Assembly (NCBI GenBank): GCA_050486205.1
Contig: JBJHCW010000006.1
Location: forward strand, 186,001 to 250,000
Length of the DNA: 64,000 bases
Origin: PWQG01 sp050486205
GTDB lineage: Bacteria; Pseudomonadota; Gammaproteobacteria; Pseudomonadales; Pseudohongiellaceae
Reading direction: 5' to 3'
Below the pieces are notes generated by a model. The model saw only the letters and a list, made by a program, of their open reading frames with translations, made no database searches and was not told the DNA's origin. Positions 53,334 to 61,675 of this stretch are shown one piece after another (the stretch's first letter is position 1; every line of letters starts with the position of its first letter). The position numbers were made by a program, and so were the translations under genes.

Positions 53334-53342
53334 TGACCGGGG

Positions 53343-54602
53343 CTATCGGGTATCGTTCGAGCTGGCAGACAACTCTGACAACAAGGCATCCGCCGACTCA
53401 CGCGCAATGCTTGCCGCATCCGTCAGCAGTCGCACGGCTTCCTGTTGTGCATGAAATCCCAGTGATGCATCGGCATCAATAAAGTCCCAACGGATGTGTG
53501 CCTGGCGGTGTGCCTCGCGGGCAGCGGCCAGGGCTTCCTCGCCTGCATCGGCATCACGTGCTTCAACAATGGCGTCCATCAGGGCTTCCATGGCCGCCTC
53601 GGTGTTGTCCATCAGGGCGCGGGTGTTTTGCTGCACCCGGAGGCTGCGAGCGGTCAGGCGCTCCGGTGTACTGCCACTGTGACAGTTCATGCAGGCGACC
53701 TCGACCTTGTCCAGTGGGTTGCCACCGGCATGGTCGGTCACCCGCATGCCGCCGTCCTGGATGACCGGCATGTGGCAGTCTGCACAGGAAGTGTCATGGC
53801 GGGCGTGCACACTGGTGCTGTGCAGCTCAAAATTCGGGTGCTGGATCTTGACGAGGCTGGCGCCGGTTTCGGCGTGTTGCCAGTCACTGAAACCAATGTC
53901 ATCGAAAAACGTTTCCATGTCTTCAAGCATAAGGCCATTGGCCCAAGGCAAAACCAGCTCCTGTGTACCGGGACGAAAATAGTATTCCACATGGCACTGT
54001 GCACAGACGTAACTACGCATTTCATGTCGTGAGGCGTCGTTGATGTCTATACCCTGCAGTGCCAGCGCCTCGATCAGTGCCGGACGGTTGACCTGAAGCG
54101 CCATGGTGTCGGCGGCATGGCAGTCGGTACAGGTGCTGCCATGGTGTACGCGGTGCTGGATGTCCTCGTACAGCATGGCATTGAGAGCGTCCCAACCGAA
54201 CTCCTGCACCAGTTGAGGTGCTTCGGCGGCGTGGCAGTGAATGCAACCAGCAGGTTGCGTGCGCTCCTGTGTGCGCCGGCTGTGGTGCTGGTCAATCTGG
54301 GCATAGTAGTGAGCACGGGGATGGTTGTACTCCAGGGAAAAGGCATGGCCGGCCCAGGCCCGTTCGCGAAAGGGGTTGGCCGCCAACTTGTCGCCCGGCG
54401 CTCCGGCATCACGTTCGGCCCCGCGCATGAAAGCGGCCACATGCAGAGGGTAAAGCGCCGACCACTCCTGGGGATCAATACGGGATTCAAGCGCCTGCAT
54501 CCGCGCTTTCTGCTGCCAGGCAAACAGGGTGACCATCAGACCAATAAGCACTACGGTGGTCAGCGCCATGAGTTGTGCCATCGTTTCACGCATGGTTTTC
54601 AT
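53343..54602 (-). CDS. nrfA: NrfA-like pentaheme cytochrome c nitrite reductase
   Basis: 419 residues. Uncleaved-looking N-terminal helix (about 12-29), then five CXXCH heme sites at 120, 158, 200, 273 and 304. NrfA reduces nitrite to ammonium at heme 1. Diagnostic motifs: CAQCHVEYYFRPG, KIQHPNFEL with the Ca-site Lys/Gln and His, and HARHDTSCADCHMP. Heme 1 here has CIHCH, not the Lys-ligated CXXCK of E. coli; all-CXXCH NrfA forms are known in other bacteria. No nrfH/nrfB gene is adjacent; a flavin-NAD membrane reductase lies 34 bases upstream. Nitrite reduction is likely; hydroxylamine or another small oxyanion is possible. Confidence 0.88.
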   Translation of the reverse strand: MKTMRETMAQLMALTTVVLIGLMVTLFAWQQKARMQALESRIDPQEWSALYPLHVAAFMRGAERDAGAPGDKLAANPFRERAWAGHAFSLEYNHPRAHYYAQIDQHHSRRTQERTQPAGCIHCHAAEAPQLVQEFGWDALNAMLYEDIQHRVHHGSTCTDCHAADTMALQVNRPALIEALALQGIDINDASRHEMRSYVCAQCHVEYYFRPGTQELVLPWANGLMLEDMETFFDDIGFSDWQHAETGASLVKIQHPNFELHSTSVHARHDTSCADCHMPVIQDGGMRVTDHAGGNPLDKVEVACMNCHSGSTPERLTARSLRVQQNTRALMDNTEAAMEALMDAIVEARDADAGEEALAAAREAHRQAHIRWDFIDADASLGFHAQQEAVRLLTDAASIARESADALLSELSASSNDTR

Positions 54603-54636
54603 CCCCTGTGGTTCTGTCCCGGCAAATCAGCGGCCG

Positions 54637-55995
54637 TCAGGCCATTTCAAACAGTTCCGAGTGTATCTGTGTGGGCGGTACCTGCAATTCATCCAGGCAG
54701 TCGCGCACGGCATCGAGCATCACCGGTGGTCCGCACAGAAACATGTGGTAGTCCCGGTAGTTGTCGGGCAGATACCGCTTCAACATGTCTGTAGTGATAT
54801 AGCCAGACTCGCCGTCCCACCCCTCGGGAGGGCTTTCCAACACCGGCACCACGGTCAGATTCAGCCGCTCACCCAGCGCCAGAATCTCATCACGACGCGG
54901 TATACGATCCCATTCGCTGTGCGCGGAAAACAGCACATGGGGGCGGGTGTCACTACGTTGGGACAGACCCTTCAACATACCGATCAGCGGCGCGATACCA
55001 ATGCCGCCGCCAATAAAAACATAACCCGGCGCCTGCGGATGGCGCTCGCAGGAAAAGATGCCGTATGGCCCGTCCACGTACACACGTGTGCCCGGCTCTG
55101 TGTCACCAATGGTACTGGTAAAATCCCCCAGCTCCTTGATGGTGAACTGCAGCGAACCGTCGGCTTGCGGCGCCGAGGCAATGGAAAAGGGGTGTTCCTG
55201 CATGCTCAGCGGCGAGTGGCTGATACTCAGCCAGCAGAACTGGCCGGGCTGAAAGTCAAAACCCTTGTGCCCGTCCGGTTCAATTGTCAATGTCCAGCAG
55301 TTGCCGGCTTCTTCAGTCACCTGGGCCACCTGCCAGGGTGTGCGCGTCAGTCGCAACGGGCGATACAGGCGCACCTGGAACACGATCAACGGCAATGATA
55401 CGGCGATCAGCAGCCAAAGGCCTTTGACGAGCGGCGTTGAGCTGTAATAGTCGATGGTCCACATATGGATGAAGGCCAGCACCACCACCGAGATCGACAG
55501 CAGCAGGTGTACCACGCGCCAGATGTCATACGGCAAGCGCAGCAGTGTTCGCCAGACCGAGCTGACAACAATGAGCAGCAACAGGCCAAGTGCCAGCATG
55601 CCGCTGACAATGGCCCATGACAGGTGTTGCAGCGAAAAGTCAGTGATTACAGCAGGATTGCTGATGACCAGCAGCAGTGGGTGAGCCAGCACCACCGCCA
55701 GCAGCGCGTAGGCCAGGCAGCGGTGGAAGTAGTAGATCACATCCATGCCAAAAGGCGCGGCTGGTCTGCGCAGGCGCGCGGTTATGAAGAACTGCAACAC
55801 CAGCATGATCAGGCCGGAGAAACCCAGGGCAATGCCCATGTCCCACACAAAGCCGCCCTTTGCCGGCGTTGGCGCCAGCAGCAGAACCACAAGCGGGGTC
55901 ATTGCCAGTGTGATGTAAGCGCCCAGCCAGAACACGGCGCGCCACTGAGTGCGGTGGCCGGTTTTGCCAATACTGCTGTCAGATGCCTGGTCCAC
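54637..55995 (-). CDS. Ferric-reductase-like transmembrane FAD/NAD(P) oxidoreductase
   Basis: 452 residues from GTG 55995. N-terminal half: six or so helices of the ferric-reductase-like heme b domain with paired His (FHRCLAYALLAVVLAHPLLL, WRVVHLLLSISVVVLAFIHMW). C-terminal half: FAD-binding barrel (PGQFCWLSI, EHPFSIASAP) and NAD(P) domain (GGGIGIAPLIGMLKG, FLCGPPVMLD). Such proteins carry electrons from cytoplasmic NAD(P)H across the membrane. It is upstream of nrfA on the same strand, 34 bases apart, so it may feed that enzyme. Iron reduction is the alternative role. Confidence 0.9.
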   Translation of the reverse strand: MDQASDSSIGKTGHRTQWRAVFWLGAYITLAMTPLVVLLLAPTPAKGGFVWDMGIALGFSGLIMLVLQFFITARLRRPAAPFGMDVIYYFHRCLAYALLAVVLAHPLLLVISNPAVITDFSLQHLSWAIVSGMLALGLLLLIVVSSVWRTLLRLPYDIWRVVHLLLSISVVVLAFIHMWTIDYYSSTPLVKGLWLLIAVSLPLIVFQVRLYRPLRLTRTPWQVAQVTEEAGNCWTLTIEPDGHKGFDFQPGQFCWLSISHSPLSMQEHPFSIASAPQADGSLQFTIKELGDFTSTIGDTEPGTRVYVDGPYGIFSCERHPQAPGYVFIGGGIGIAPLIGMLKGLSQRSDTRPHVLFSAHSEWDRIPRRDEILALGERLNLTVVPVLESPPEGWDGESGYITTDMLKRYLPDNYRDYHMFLCGPPVMLDAVRDCLDELQVPPTQIHSELFEMA

Positions 55996-56128
55996 CAGAG
56001 CCTGATCCTTTGCCGGGGCGACACAGGCAGTGTACCAGACTGGGCGGGTTCATCCATGCGGGGTGTTATGTGCTCGTGCCCCAGTCTGCTAAACTGGATC
56101 AGAATTCACGGCAAAGCAGGCGGGCACA

Positions 56129-56854
56129 ATGGCCTCTGACAAGCGTTCTGTCACCCGGAAAAACACCGGTACCAATGTTGCTTCCCGCAGCGAGGTCGAC
56201 CAGTTTTTGCAGAAAGTGGCCAGTACGCCGGCAACCAATACCACGGGCAAGGCAGGGCGGCTGGTGTTTGCACTGGATGCCACTGCCAGCCGCGAGGCGA
56301 CCTGGGACCAGGCAACACAGCTGCAGGCGGAGATGTTCACCAGTGCACAATCGCTGGGCGGACTCGAGGTGCAGTTGTGTTATTTCCGGGGTTTTGCCGA
56401 GTTCCGGGCCAGCCCGTGGACAACACAGTCCGACATGCTGTTGAAACAGATGACCGGTATCCAGTGTGAGGCGGGCATCACCAAGATTGAACGATTGTTG
56501 CGCCACGTGCTGGAGGAGACCCGCAAAGACAAGGTACACGCTGTTGTTTATGTGGGTGACTGCATGGAGGAGAGCCTGGACCGTCTGGCGCAACTGTCAG
56601 GTGAACTGGGCATGTATAATGTGCCACTGTTTGTGTTCCAGGAAGGCAGCGATCCAATAGCCCGCCGGGCATTCCAGGAAATGGCCCGACTGTCCGGCGG
56701 CGCGTATTCGCCCTTTGACAACAGCAGTGTGAATGAGCTGCGGGATCTGCTCCGGGCAGTTGCCGTTTATGCCAGTGGCGGCCGCAAGGCGCTGGAAGAC
56801 TTCAGCCGTCAATCCCATCCCTCGGTCAAACTGCTGGGTCACCAGCTCAGGTAG
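56129..56854 (+). CDS. VWA-domain protein, no signal peptide
   Basis: 241 residues. A polar start, then a von Willebrand A-type fold: VFALDATASREATWDQA has a MIDAS-like D-x-T-x-S (Asp50, Thr52, Ser54), and VHAVVYVGDCMEE carries the later Asp. No signal, so it is cytoplasmic. The next gene, a membrane J-domain protein, starts 10 bases downstream. VWA proteins scaffold metal-dependent complexes; the partner here is unknown. Confidence 0.83.
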   Translation: MASDKRSVTRKNTGTNVASRSEVDQFLQKVASTPATNTTGKAGRLVFALDATASREATWDQATQLQAEMFTSAQSLGGLEVQLCYFRGFAEFRASPWTTQSDMLLKQMTGIQCEAGITKIERLLRHVLEETRKDKVHAVVYVGDCMEESLDRLAQLSGELGMYNVPLFVFQEGSDPIARRAFQEMARLSGGAYSPFDNSSVNELRDLLRAVAVYASGGRKALEDFSRQSHPSVKLLGHQLR

Positions 56855-56863
56855 GTCATCGCA

Positions 56864-57640
56864 GTGTTTCTGTTCCGATTGCTTGCTCCACTGCTGCTGG
56901 TTGCACTCGTGTACTGGGCCGTGTATCGCGCCAGTCAGCGACTGCAACTGAACCGCACGCAGTTCTACTGGCTTTTGGGGCTGAGCAGCGTCCTGCTGTT
57001 TGTGCTGATTCTGGTCATTCTCGGGCGCCTGCCAATCCAGGCGGTAGCGGCACCGGTCCTGTTCCTGGTGACCTTCCTGATGCGCAATGCACATTGGCTG
57101 GCACGGCTGAGCTCACTGTTTCGCGGTCGGTCGATTGGTGGTGGTTTGGGAGGTGGTGGTAGCGGGAGCGGCGGTCCAGGCGGTGGCGGCGGCAGAAGAG
57201 TCTCGACCATTCGCACCCGCTGGCTGATCATGGAGCTGCAGCATGACAGTGGTGCCATGGACGGAGAGGTGCTTGAGGGTGGGTTTTCGGGACAACGTCT
57301 GGCAGATCTTGAACTGGCACAATTGCTGCGCCTGGCCGGGGAGTGCCGTGACGACAGCGATTCCATCCAGATTCTGGAAGCGTATCTGGATCGGGCACAC
57401 CCGGACTGGCGTGAGCAGGCCAGTGGTGATCAGCAGTCCAGTGGTGATACCGGACGCAGCAGCGACAGTGCCATGACGGACGCCGAAGCGCTGGCCATCC
57501 TGGGCCTGGAAGCTGGCGCCAGCGAAGATGATATTGTCCGGGCCCATCGTCGTCTGATGCAGAAAATGCACCCGGACCGCGGGGGTTCAGATTATCTGGC
57601 GCAGCGTATCAACCAGGCGCGCGACTTTCTGCTCAGCTGA
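56864..57640 (+). CDS. Membrane-anchored J-domain protein
   Basis: 258 residues. Two hydrophobic helices (about 5-20 and 33-75), a glycine-rich spacer (GGGLGGGGSGSGGPGGGGG), a middle domain with WLIMELQHDSGAMDGEVLEG, and a C-terminal J domain with the HPD motif at 236-238 (MHPDRGGSDYLAQRINQARDFL). It should recruit DnaK to the membrane, like the mitochondrial Pam18/Tim14 type it resembles. The start is GTG 56864. Forms a likely operon with the VWA gene. Confidence 0.88.
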   Translation: MFLFRLLAPLLLVALVYWAVYRASQRLQLNRTQFYWLLGLSSVLLFVLILVILGRLPIQAVAAPVLFLVTFLMRNAHWLARLSSLFRGRSIGGGLGGGGSGSGGPGGGGGRRVSTIRTRWLIMELQHDSGAMDGEVLEGGFSGQRLADLELAQLLRLAGECRDDSDSIQILEAYLDRAHPDWREQASGDQQSSGDTGRSSDSAMTDAEALAILGLEAGASEDDIVRAHRRLMQKMHPDRGGSDYLAQRINQARDFLLS

Positions 57641-57648
57641 TGCTGTGA

Positions 57649-58410
57649 TCACTTTTTCTTGCTCAGAAAGGCCTGCATGATGGCCTGGGCCTCGGCAGAT
57701 TGCAGCAGGCGGGAGAAGTCTTCCAGTTCCTCGGCAATCACGGCATCCAGCGTGGGTTGTTGATGGCGTTTGATCAGCGCCTTGGACACCTGTACGGACT
57801 CGCTGGGCAATTTTGCCAGTTCCACGGCCTTGTTGGTGGCGTGCTCCAGATAACCGGCAGCGGGTAATACTTCATTCACGATGCCGTACTCCTGGGCCTT
57901 GCGGGCCGAGAAGCGATCGCCCAGCAACAGCAGTTCACTGGCACGCTGGTGCCCGATCATCTGCGGCAGCAGGAAACTGGAGCCAGCTTCCGGGCAGAGC
58001 CCAAGACGGGTGAAAGGCAGTTGCAGATAACTGTCTTCAGCGGCATACACCAGATCACAATGGAACAGCATGGTGGTGCCGATACCAATCGCCAGTCCAC
58101 CGACGGCGGCAATGACAGGTTTCTTCGCCCCGGCGATGGCGCGCATGAATACCACCGAGGGGCGCTCGCCCTCGCCGGCTGGCGCTTTCACAAAGTCATT
58201 GACGTCATTGCCACTGGTGAAGCAGTCCTCAGCGCCGCGCAGCAAAATGACATTGACCTGATCATCGGCGTCAGCCTGTTCAATGCCTTTGGCCAGGGCC
58301 ATGTACATGGCCTGGGTCAGCGCATTCTTTTTTTCCGGGCGATGAATCTCCACCGTAAACACGGCGTTCTGTTTGTGGTACAGGATGTTGGGGTCCGGGG
58401 AATTGCTCAT
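57649..58410 (-). CDS. Enoyl-CoA hydratase/isomerase family protein
   Basis: 253 residues of the crotonase fold. IHRPEKKNALTQAMYMAL, oxyanion motif AAVGGLAIGIGTTMLFHCDL, and LPFTRLGLCPEAGSS with the catalytic-type Glu. ATG 58410. The family covers beta-oxidation hydratases, isomerases and others; the substrate cannot be named. Convergent with the J-domain gene, 8 bases apart. Confidence 0.92.
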   Translation of the reverse strand: MSNSPDPNILYHKQNAVFTVEIHRPEKKNALTQAMYMALAKGIEQADADDQVNVILLRGAEDCFTSGNDVNDFVKAPAGEGERPSVVFMRAIAGAKKPVIAAVGGLAIGIGTTMLFHCDLVYAAEDSYLQLPFTRLGLCPEAGSSFLLPQMIGHQRASELLLLGDRFSARKAQEYGIVNEVLPAAGYLEHATNKAVELAKLPSESVQVSKALIKRHQQPTLDAVIAEELEDFSRLLQSAEAQAIMQAFLSKKK

Positions 58411-58509
58411 GTAGGTTGCTCGTCGTTGGTGGTGAACACCGGAGTATACAGTCTGAAGGCCGGCGCCATAAAGCAGCCGGCCATCAGTGACTGGTCAACT
58501 GCCAACGGC

Positions 58510-59946
58510 TTATCGGCGGTTGACCAGCTGACGGATGGTGCCATCGTGCTTGTTGAGCAGGAAGAAGGCATTGTCCGGACCGGTGCCAAAACGCAGATCG
58601 GTGCGATCGGCCGGGCTGCGGTTCTGCGCCAGATTGGTTTCCTGTATCAGTTGCAGGAAGGTCCGTGTTTCACCGCTGCTGTCGCGCAACAACAACCTGC
58701 GTATGCCTTCGGTGCCGCCCTCGGGGATGTTGTCGGCGTCAAAATGCAGGATCTCGCCACTGACAAAGTCGCCAAAAAATACCCGGTTGCGCATCTGTTC
58801 AATATCACCTTCCCGGTAGACATGAACACCGGTAACCGCAACCCGGCCATGCATGATGGGGTCGTAACGGCCGTACTCCACTGCCGGGTAGGTCACTGAC
58901 GGATCGCTGCGTGGGTAGTCTGTGGCCACTTCGGCCCGGCTCAGATACCGGTAACTGCCTTCCCACTCATTCCATCCGAGATTGCCACCGCGTGGCACCA
59001 GACTCACCTTCTCGACAATATTCTGGCCGATGTCAGCCATGAACAGGTTGCCATTGGCCGGATCCCAGCCAAAACGTTGCGGGTTTCGCATGCCGGAAGC
59101 GTAGATCTCGCCCAGAGTGTTGTTGTCACCATCCCGCGCGTAGGGGTTGTCATCGGGAATGCCGTAACGGCCGTTGCTGCTGGTGGTGCTGCCATCGCCG
59201 TCCAGTGGGTCGATGCGCAGTATCTTGCCGAAGCCCGAAGACAGGTCCAGCGACAGGTTGAGCGGGTCGCCGCCGCTGCCGCCATCGGCAGAGCCGATAT
59301 AAAGCAGGCCATAATCGGTATCACCCGGTTCAGCCAGAGGGTTGAAGGCCAGATGGCCGGCGTTGTGATTGCCAAATGGTTGTTCGAAGCGCATCAGCTC
59401 GGTGGGCGGGCCACCGTCATAGGTGGCGGCGCTGGCATCACTGGCTACCCACTGGTGTAATACCGTGTGGTGGGTGTTGCTGCCGCCATCGGGAACAAAG
59501 TCGGCTGGTGTCCGGTTGTCGGTGACATCACTCCAGGTGTAGAAGTGGCCATAACCCGGTGCGCCGCTCCGGCCGAATTCGGGGTGCAGTGCAAAGCTCT
59601 GGAACCCCCGTTCCCGGCCGCCGTATTCCACGCCAACACCCCACTCGGGGTCGTTGATATTGACGTACAGGGTGACCGTCTGGCCGTCGTAGCTCACGGT
59701 GTGAAGCGGGCCTCGCATGTCGTTGACAAACAGGCGGCCGGTACCGGGTTCATCCACCAGCAGCATCATGCGTGCGGCCTCGCCATCGCTGTCGGGCACT
59801 GTGGCAAAGTCCACAAAGTCCACAACGATCAGTCCGTCTTCGAGTTCAATGGGTGTGGGAAAGGGGTTGTTGGTTGTCTGTGCCAGCGCTGCGGTGCCAA
59901 AGGCCAGCAGGGCGGCGGGGAGGAACAGGAAATGGCGTAATCGCAT
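58510..59946 (-). CDS. Exported PQQ-dependent sugar dehydrogenase (GSDH family)
   Basis: 478 residues. Signal peptide MRLRHFLFLPAALLAFGTAALA, then the six-bladed propeller of the soluble glucose/aldose-dehydrogenase type: FALHPEFGRSG, HNAGHLAFNPLAEPG with the catalytic-like His, GMRNPQRFGWDP, NLGWNEWEGSYRY. It would oxidise an aldose in the periplasm with PQQ. PQQ synthesis genes are not in the window. Divergent from fumarase. Confidence 0.9.
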   Translation of the reverse strand: MRLRHFLFLPAALLAFGTAALAQTTNNPFPTPIELEDGLIVVDFVDFATVPDSDGEAARMMLLVDEPGTGRLFVNDMRGPLHTVSYDGQTVTLYVNINDPEWGVGVEYGGRERGFQSFALHPEFGRSGAPGYGHFYTWSDVTDNRTPADFVPDGGSNTHHTVLHQWVASDASAATYDGGPPTELMRFEQPFGNHNAGHLAFNPLAEPGDTDYGLLYIGSADGGSGGDPLNLSLDLSSGFGKILRIDPLDGDGSTTSSNGRYGIPDDNPYARDGDNNTLGEIYASGMRNPQRFGWDPANGNLFMADIGQNIVEKVSLVPRGGNLGWNEWEGSYRYLSRAEVATDYPRSDPSVTYPAVEYGRYDPIMHGRVAVTGVHVYREGDIEQMRNRVFFGDFVSGEILHFDADNIPEGGTEGIRRLLLRDSSGETRTFLQLIQETNLAQNRSPADRTDLRFGTGPDNAFFLLNKHDGTIRQLVNRR

Positions 59947-60069
59947 GGCAGCCTCCGGGTCAGATGTGGCTATTCAGGGTACAGGAGGACGCGACAAGGT
60001 TAAAGCAGCCCGGTTCCCATGGTAATATTGCCGCCTTTCAAACTGATCCTTGCAGGAACCATCCACCCC

Positions 60070-61614
60070 ATGAGCCGTTCCATGAGCACTATCCGACAAG
60101 ACGACATGATCCAGAGTGTGGCCGACGCGCTGCAGTACATCTCCTATTACCACCCGCTGGATTTCATCCAGGCGGTCAACGCGGCCTACGAGCGCGAGGA
60201 GTCACCGGCGGCAAAGGATGCCATGGCACAGATCCTGATCAACTCGCGTTTGTGTGCCGAGGGCAAGCGGCCGATCTGCCAGGACACTGGCATTGTCACT
60301 GTGTTCCTGAAAATTGGCATGAATGTGCGCTGGGAAAGTGATATGAGTGTGGCGGACATGGTCAATGAAGGCGTACGCCGCGCCTATCTGAATCCGGACA
60401 ATGTGCTGCGGGCCTCGATTCTTGCTGATCCGGCCGGCGCGCGCCGGAACACAAAGGACAACACACCGGCGGTGATTCACATGGAGGTGGTGCCCGGGGA
60501 CGAGGTGGATGTGATTGTGGCGGCCAAGGGTGGTGGTTCGGAGAACAAGGCCAAGATGGTCATGCTCAACCCCAGTGACAGCATTGTGGACTGGGTGGTA
60601 AAAACCGTGCCGACCATGGGCGCGGGCTGGTGTCCGCCGGGCATGCTGGGTATTGGCATTGGTGGTACCGCCGAGAAAGCCGCCGTGCTGGCCAAGGAAT
60701 CCCTGATGGACCCCATCGACATACATGAGTTGCGCCAGCGAGGACCGCAGAACCGGGTCGAGGAGCTGCGGCTGGAGATCATGGACAAGGTGAACGCTTT
60801 GGGTATCGGCGCACAGGGACTGGGTGGTCTGACCACGGTGCTGGACATCAAGATCAAGGATTACCCGACCCACGCTGCTTCATTGCCGGTGGCCATGATT
60901 CCGAACTGCGCGGCCACGCGTCATGCGCACTTCACCTTGCGCGGCGAAGGGCCCGCGCATCTGACGCCGCCAAAACTGGAAGACTGGCCCGAGATCACCT
61001 GGGACGCCGGACCACGCGCGCGCCGCGTGAACCTGGACACCGTGACCGCCGAGGACGTGGCCCAGTGGCAGCCCGGTGAAACCCTGCTGCTCTCCGGCAA
61101 GATGCTCACCGGTCGGGATGCGGCGCACAAACGCATGGTGGAAATGTTCAACCGGGGCGAGTCCCTGCCCAACGGCGTGGACCTGAAAGGTCGCTTCATC
61201 TATTACGTGGGCCCGGTGGATCCGGTACGCGAGGAAGTCATCGGCCCGGCGGGCCCCACAACGGCAACGCGTATGGACAAGTTCACCGAACAGATGCTGG
61301 CGCACACTGGCCTGCTGGGTATGATCGGAAAGGCTGAGCGCGGACCGGTGGCCATCGAGGCCATCAGGAAACACAGGGCGGTGTACCTGATGGCGGTGGG
61401 TGGCGCGGCTTATCTGGTGTCCAAGGCCATTCGCAGTGCGCGCATTGTGGCCTTCGAGGACCTGGGTATGGAGGCCATCCATGAATTTGAGGTGGAGGAC
61501 ATGCCAGTGACTGTGGCCGTGGATTCAACTGGCACGTCCGTGCACCAGACCGGGCCGGCCGAGTGGAAGGCGAGGATTGCCGAGGCGCGACCGGTTACGG
61601 TGCAGCCTGCCTGA
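60070..61614 (+). CDS. fumA: Class I fumarate hydratase
   Basis: 514 residues from ATG 60070; the earlier in-frame ATG at 60019 is in promoter-like DNA. The iron-sulfur enzyme that interconverts fumarate and malate in the TCA cycle. Visible: CQDTGIVTVFLKIG, KGGGSENKAKMVML, GTAEKAAVLAKE, AATRHAHFTLRGEGP, and C-terminal GKAERGPVAIEA. The Cys in CQDTG, WCPPGM and NCAATR are the likely 4Fe-4S ligands. AGGAA is 13 bases upstream, a long gap. Oxygen-sensitive by family. Confidence 0.95.
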   Translation: MSRSMSTIRQDDMIQSVADALQYISYYHPLDFIQAVNAAYEREESPAAKDAMAQILINSRLCAEGKRPICQDTGIVTVFLKIGMNVRWESDMSVADMVNEGVRRAYLNPDNVLRASILADPAGARRNTKDNTPAVIHMEVVPGDEVDVIVAAKGGGSENKAKMVMLNPSDSIVDWVVKTVPTMGAGWCPPGMLGIGIGGTAEKAAVLAKESLMDPIDIHELRQRGPQNRVEELRLEIMDKVNALGIGAQGLGGLTTVLDIKIKDYPTHAASLPVAMIPNCAATRHAHFTLRGEGPAHLTPPKLEDWPEITWDAGPRARRVNLDTVTAEDVAQWQPGETLLLSGKMLTGRDAAHKRMVEMFNRGESLPNGVDLKGRFIYYVGPVDPVREEVIGPAGPTTATRMDKFTEQMLAHTGLLGMIGKAERGPVAIEAIRKHRAVYLMAVGGAAYLVSKAIRSARIVAFEDLGMEAIHEFEVEDMPVTVAVDSTGTSVHQTGPAEWKARIAEARPVTVQPA

Positions 61615-61675
61615 CTGAACGCTATCGCGGGGCTAGTGAAACAGCCGAGCTGGTCTTGTTCGCAGCTGGTCTCAG

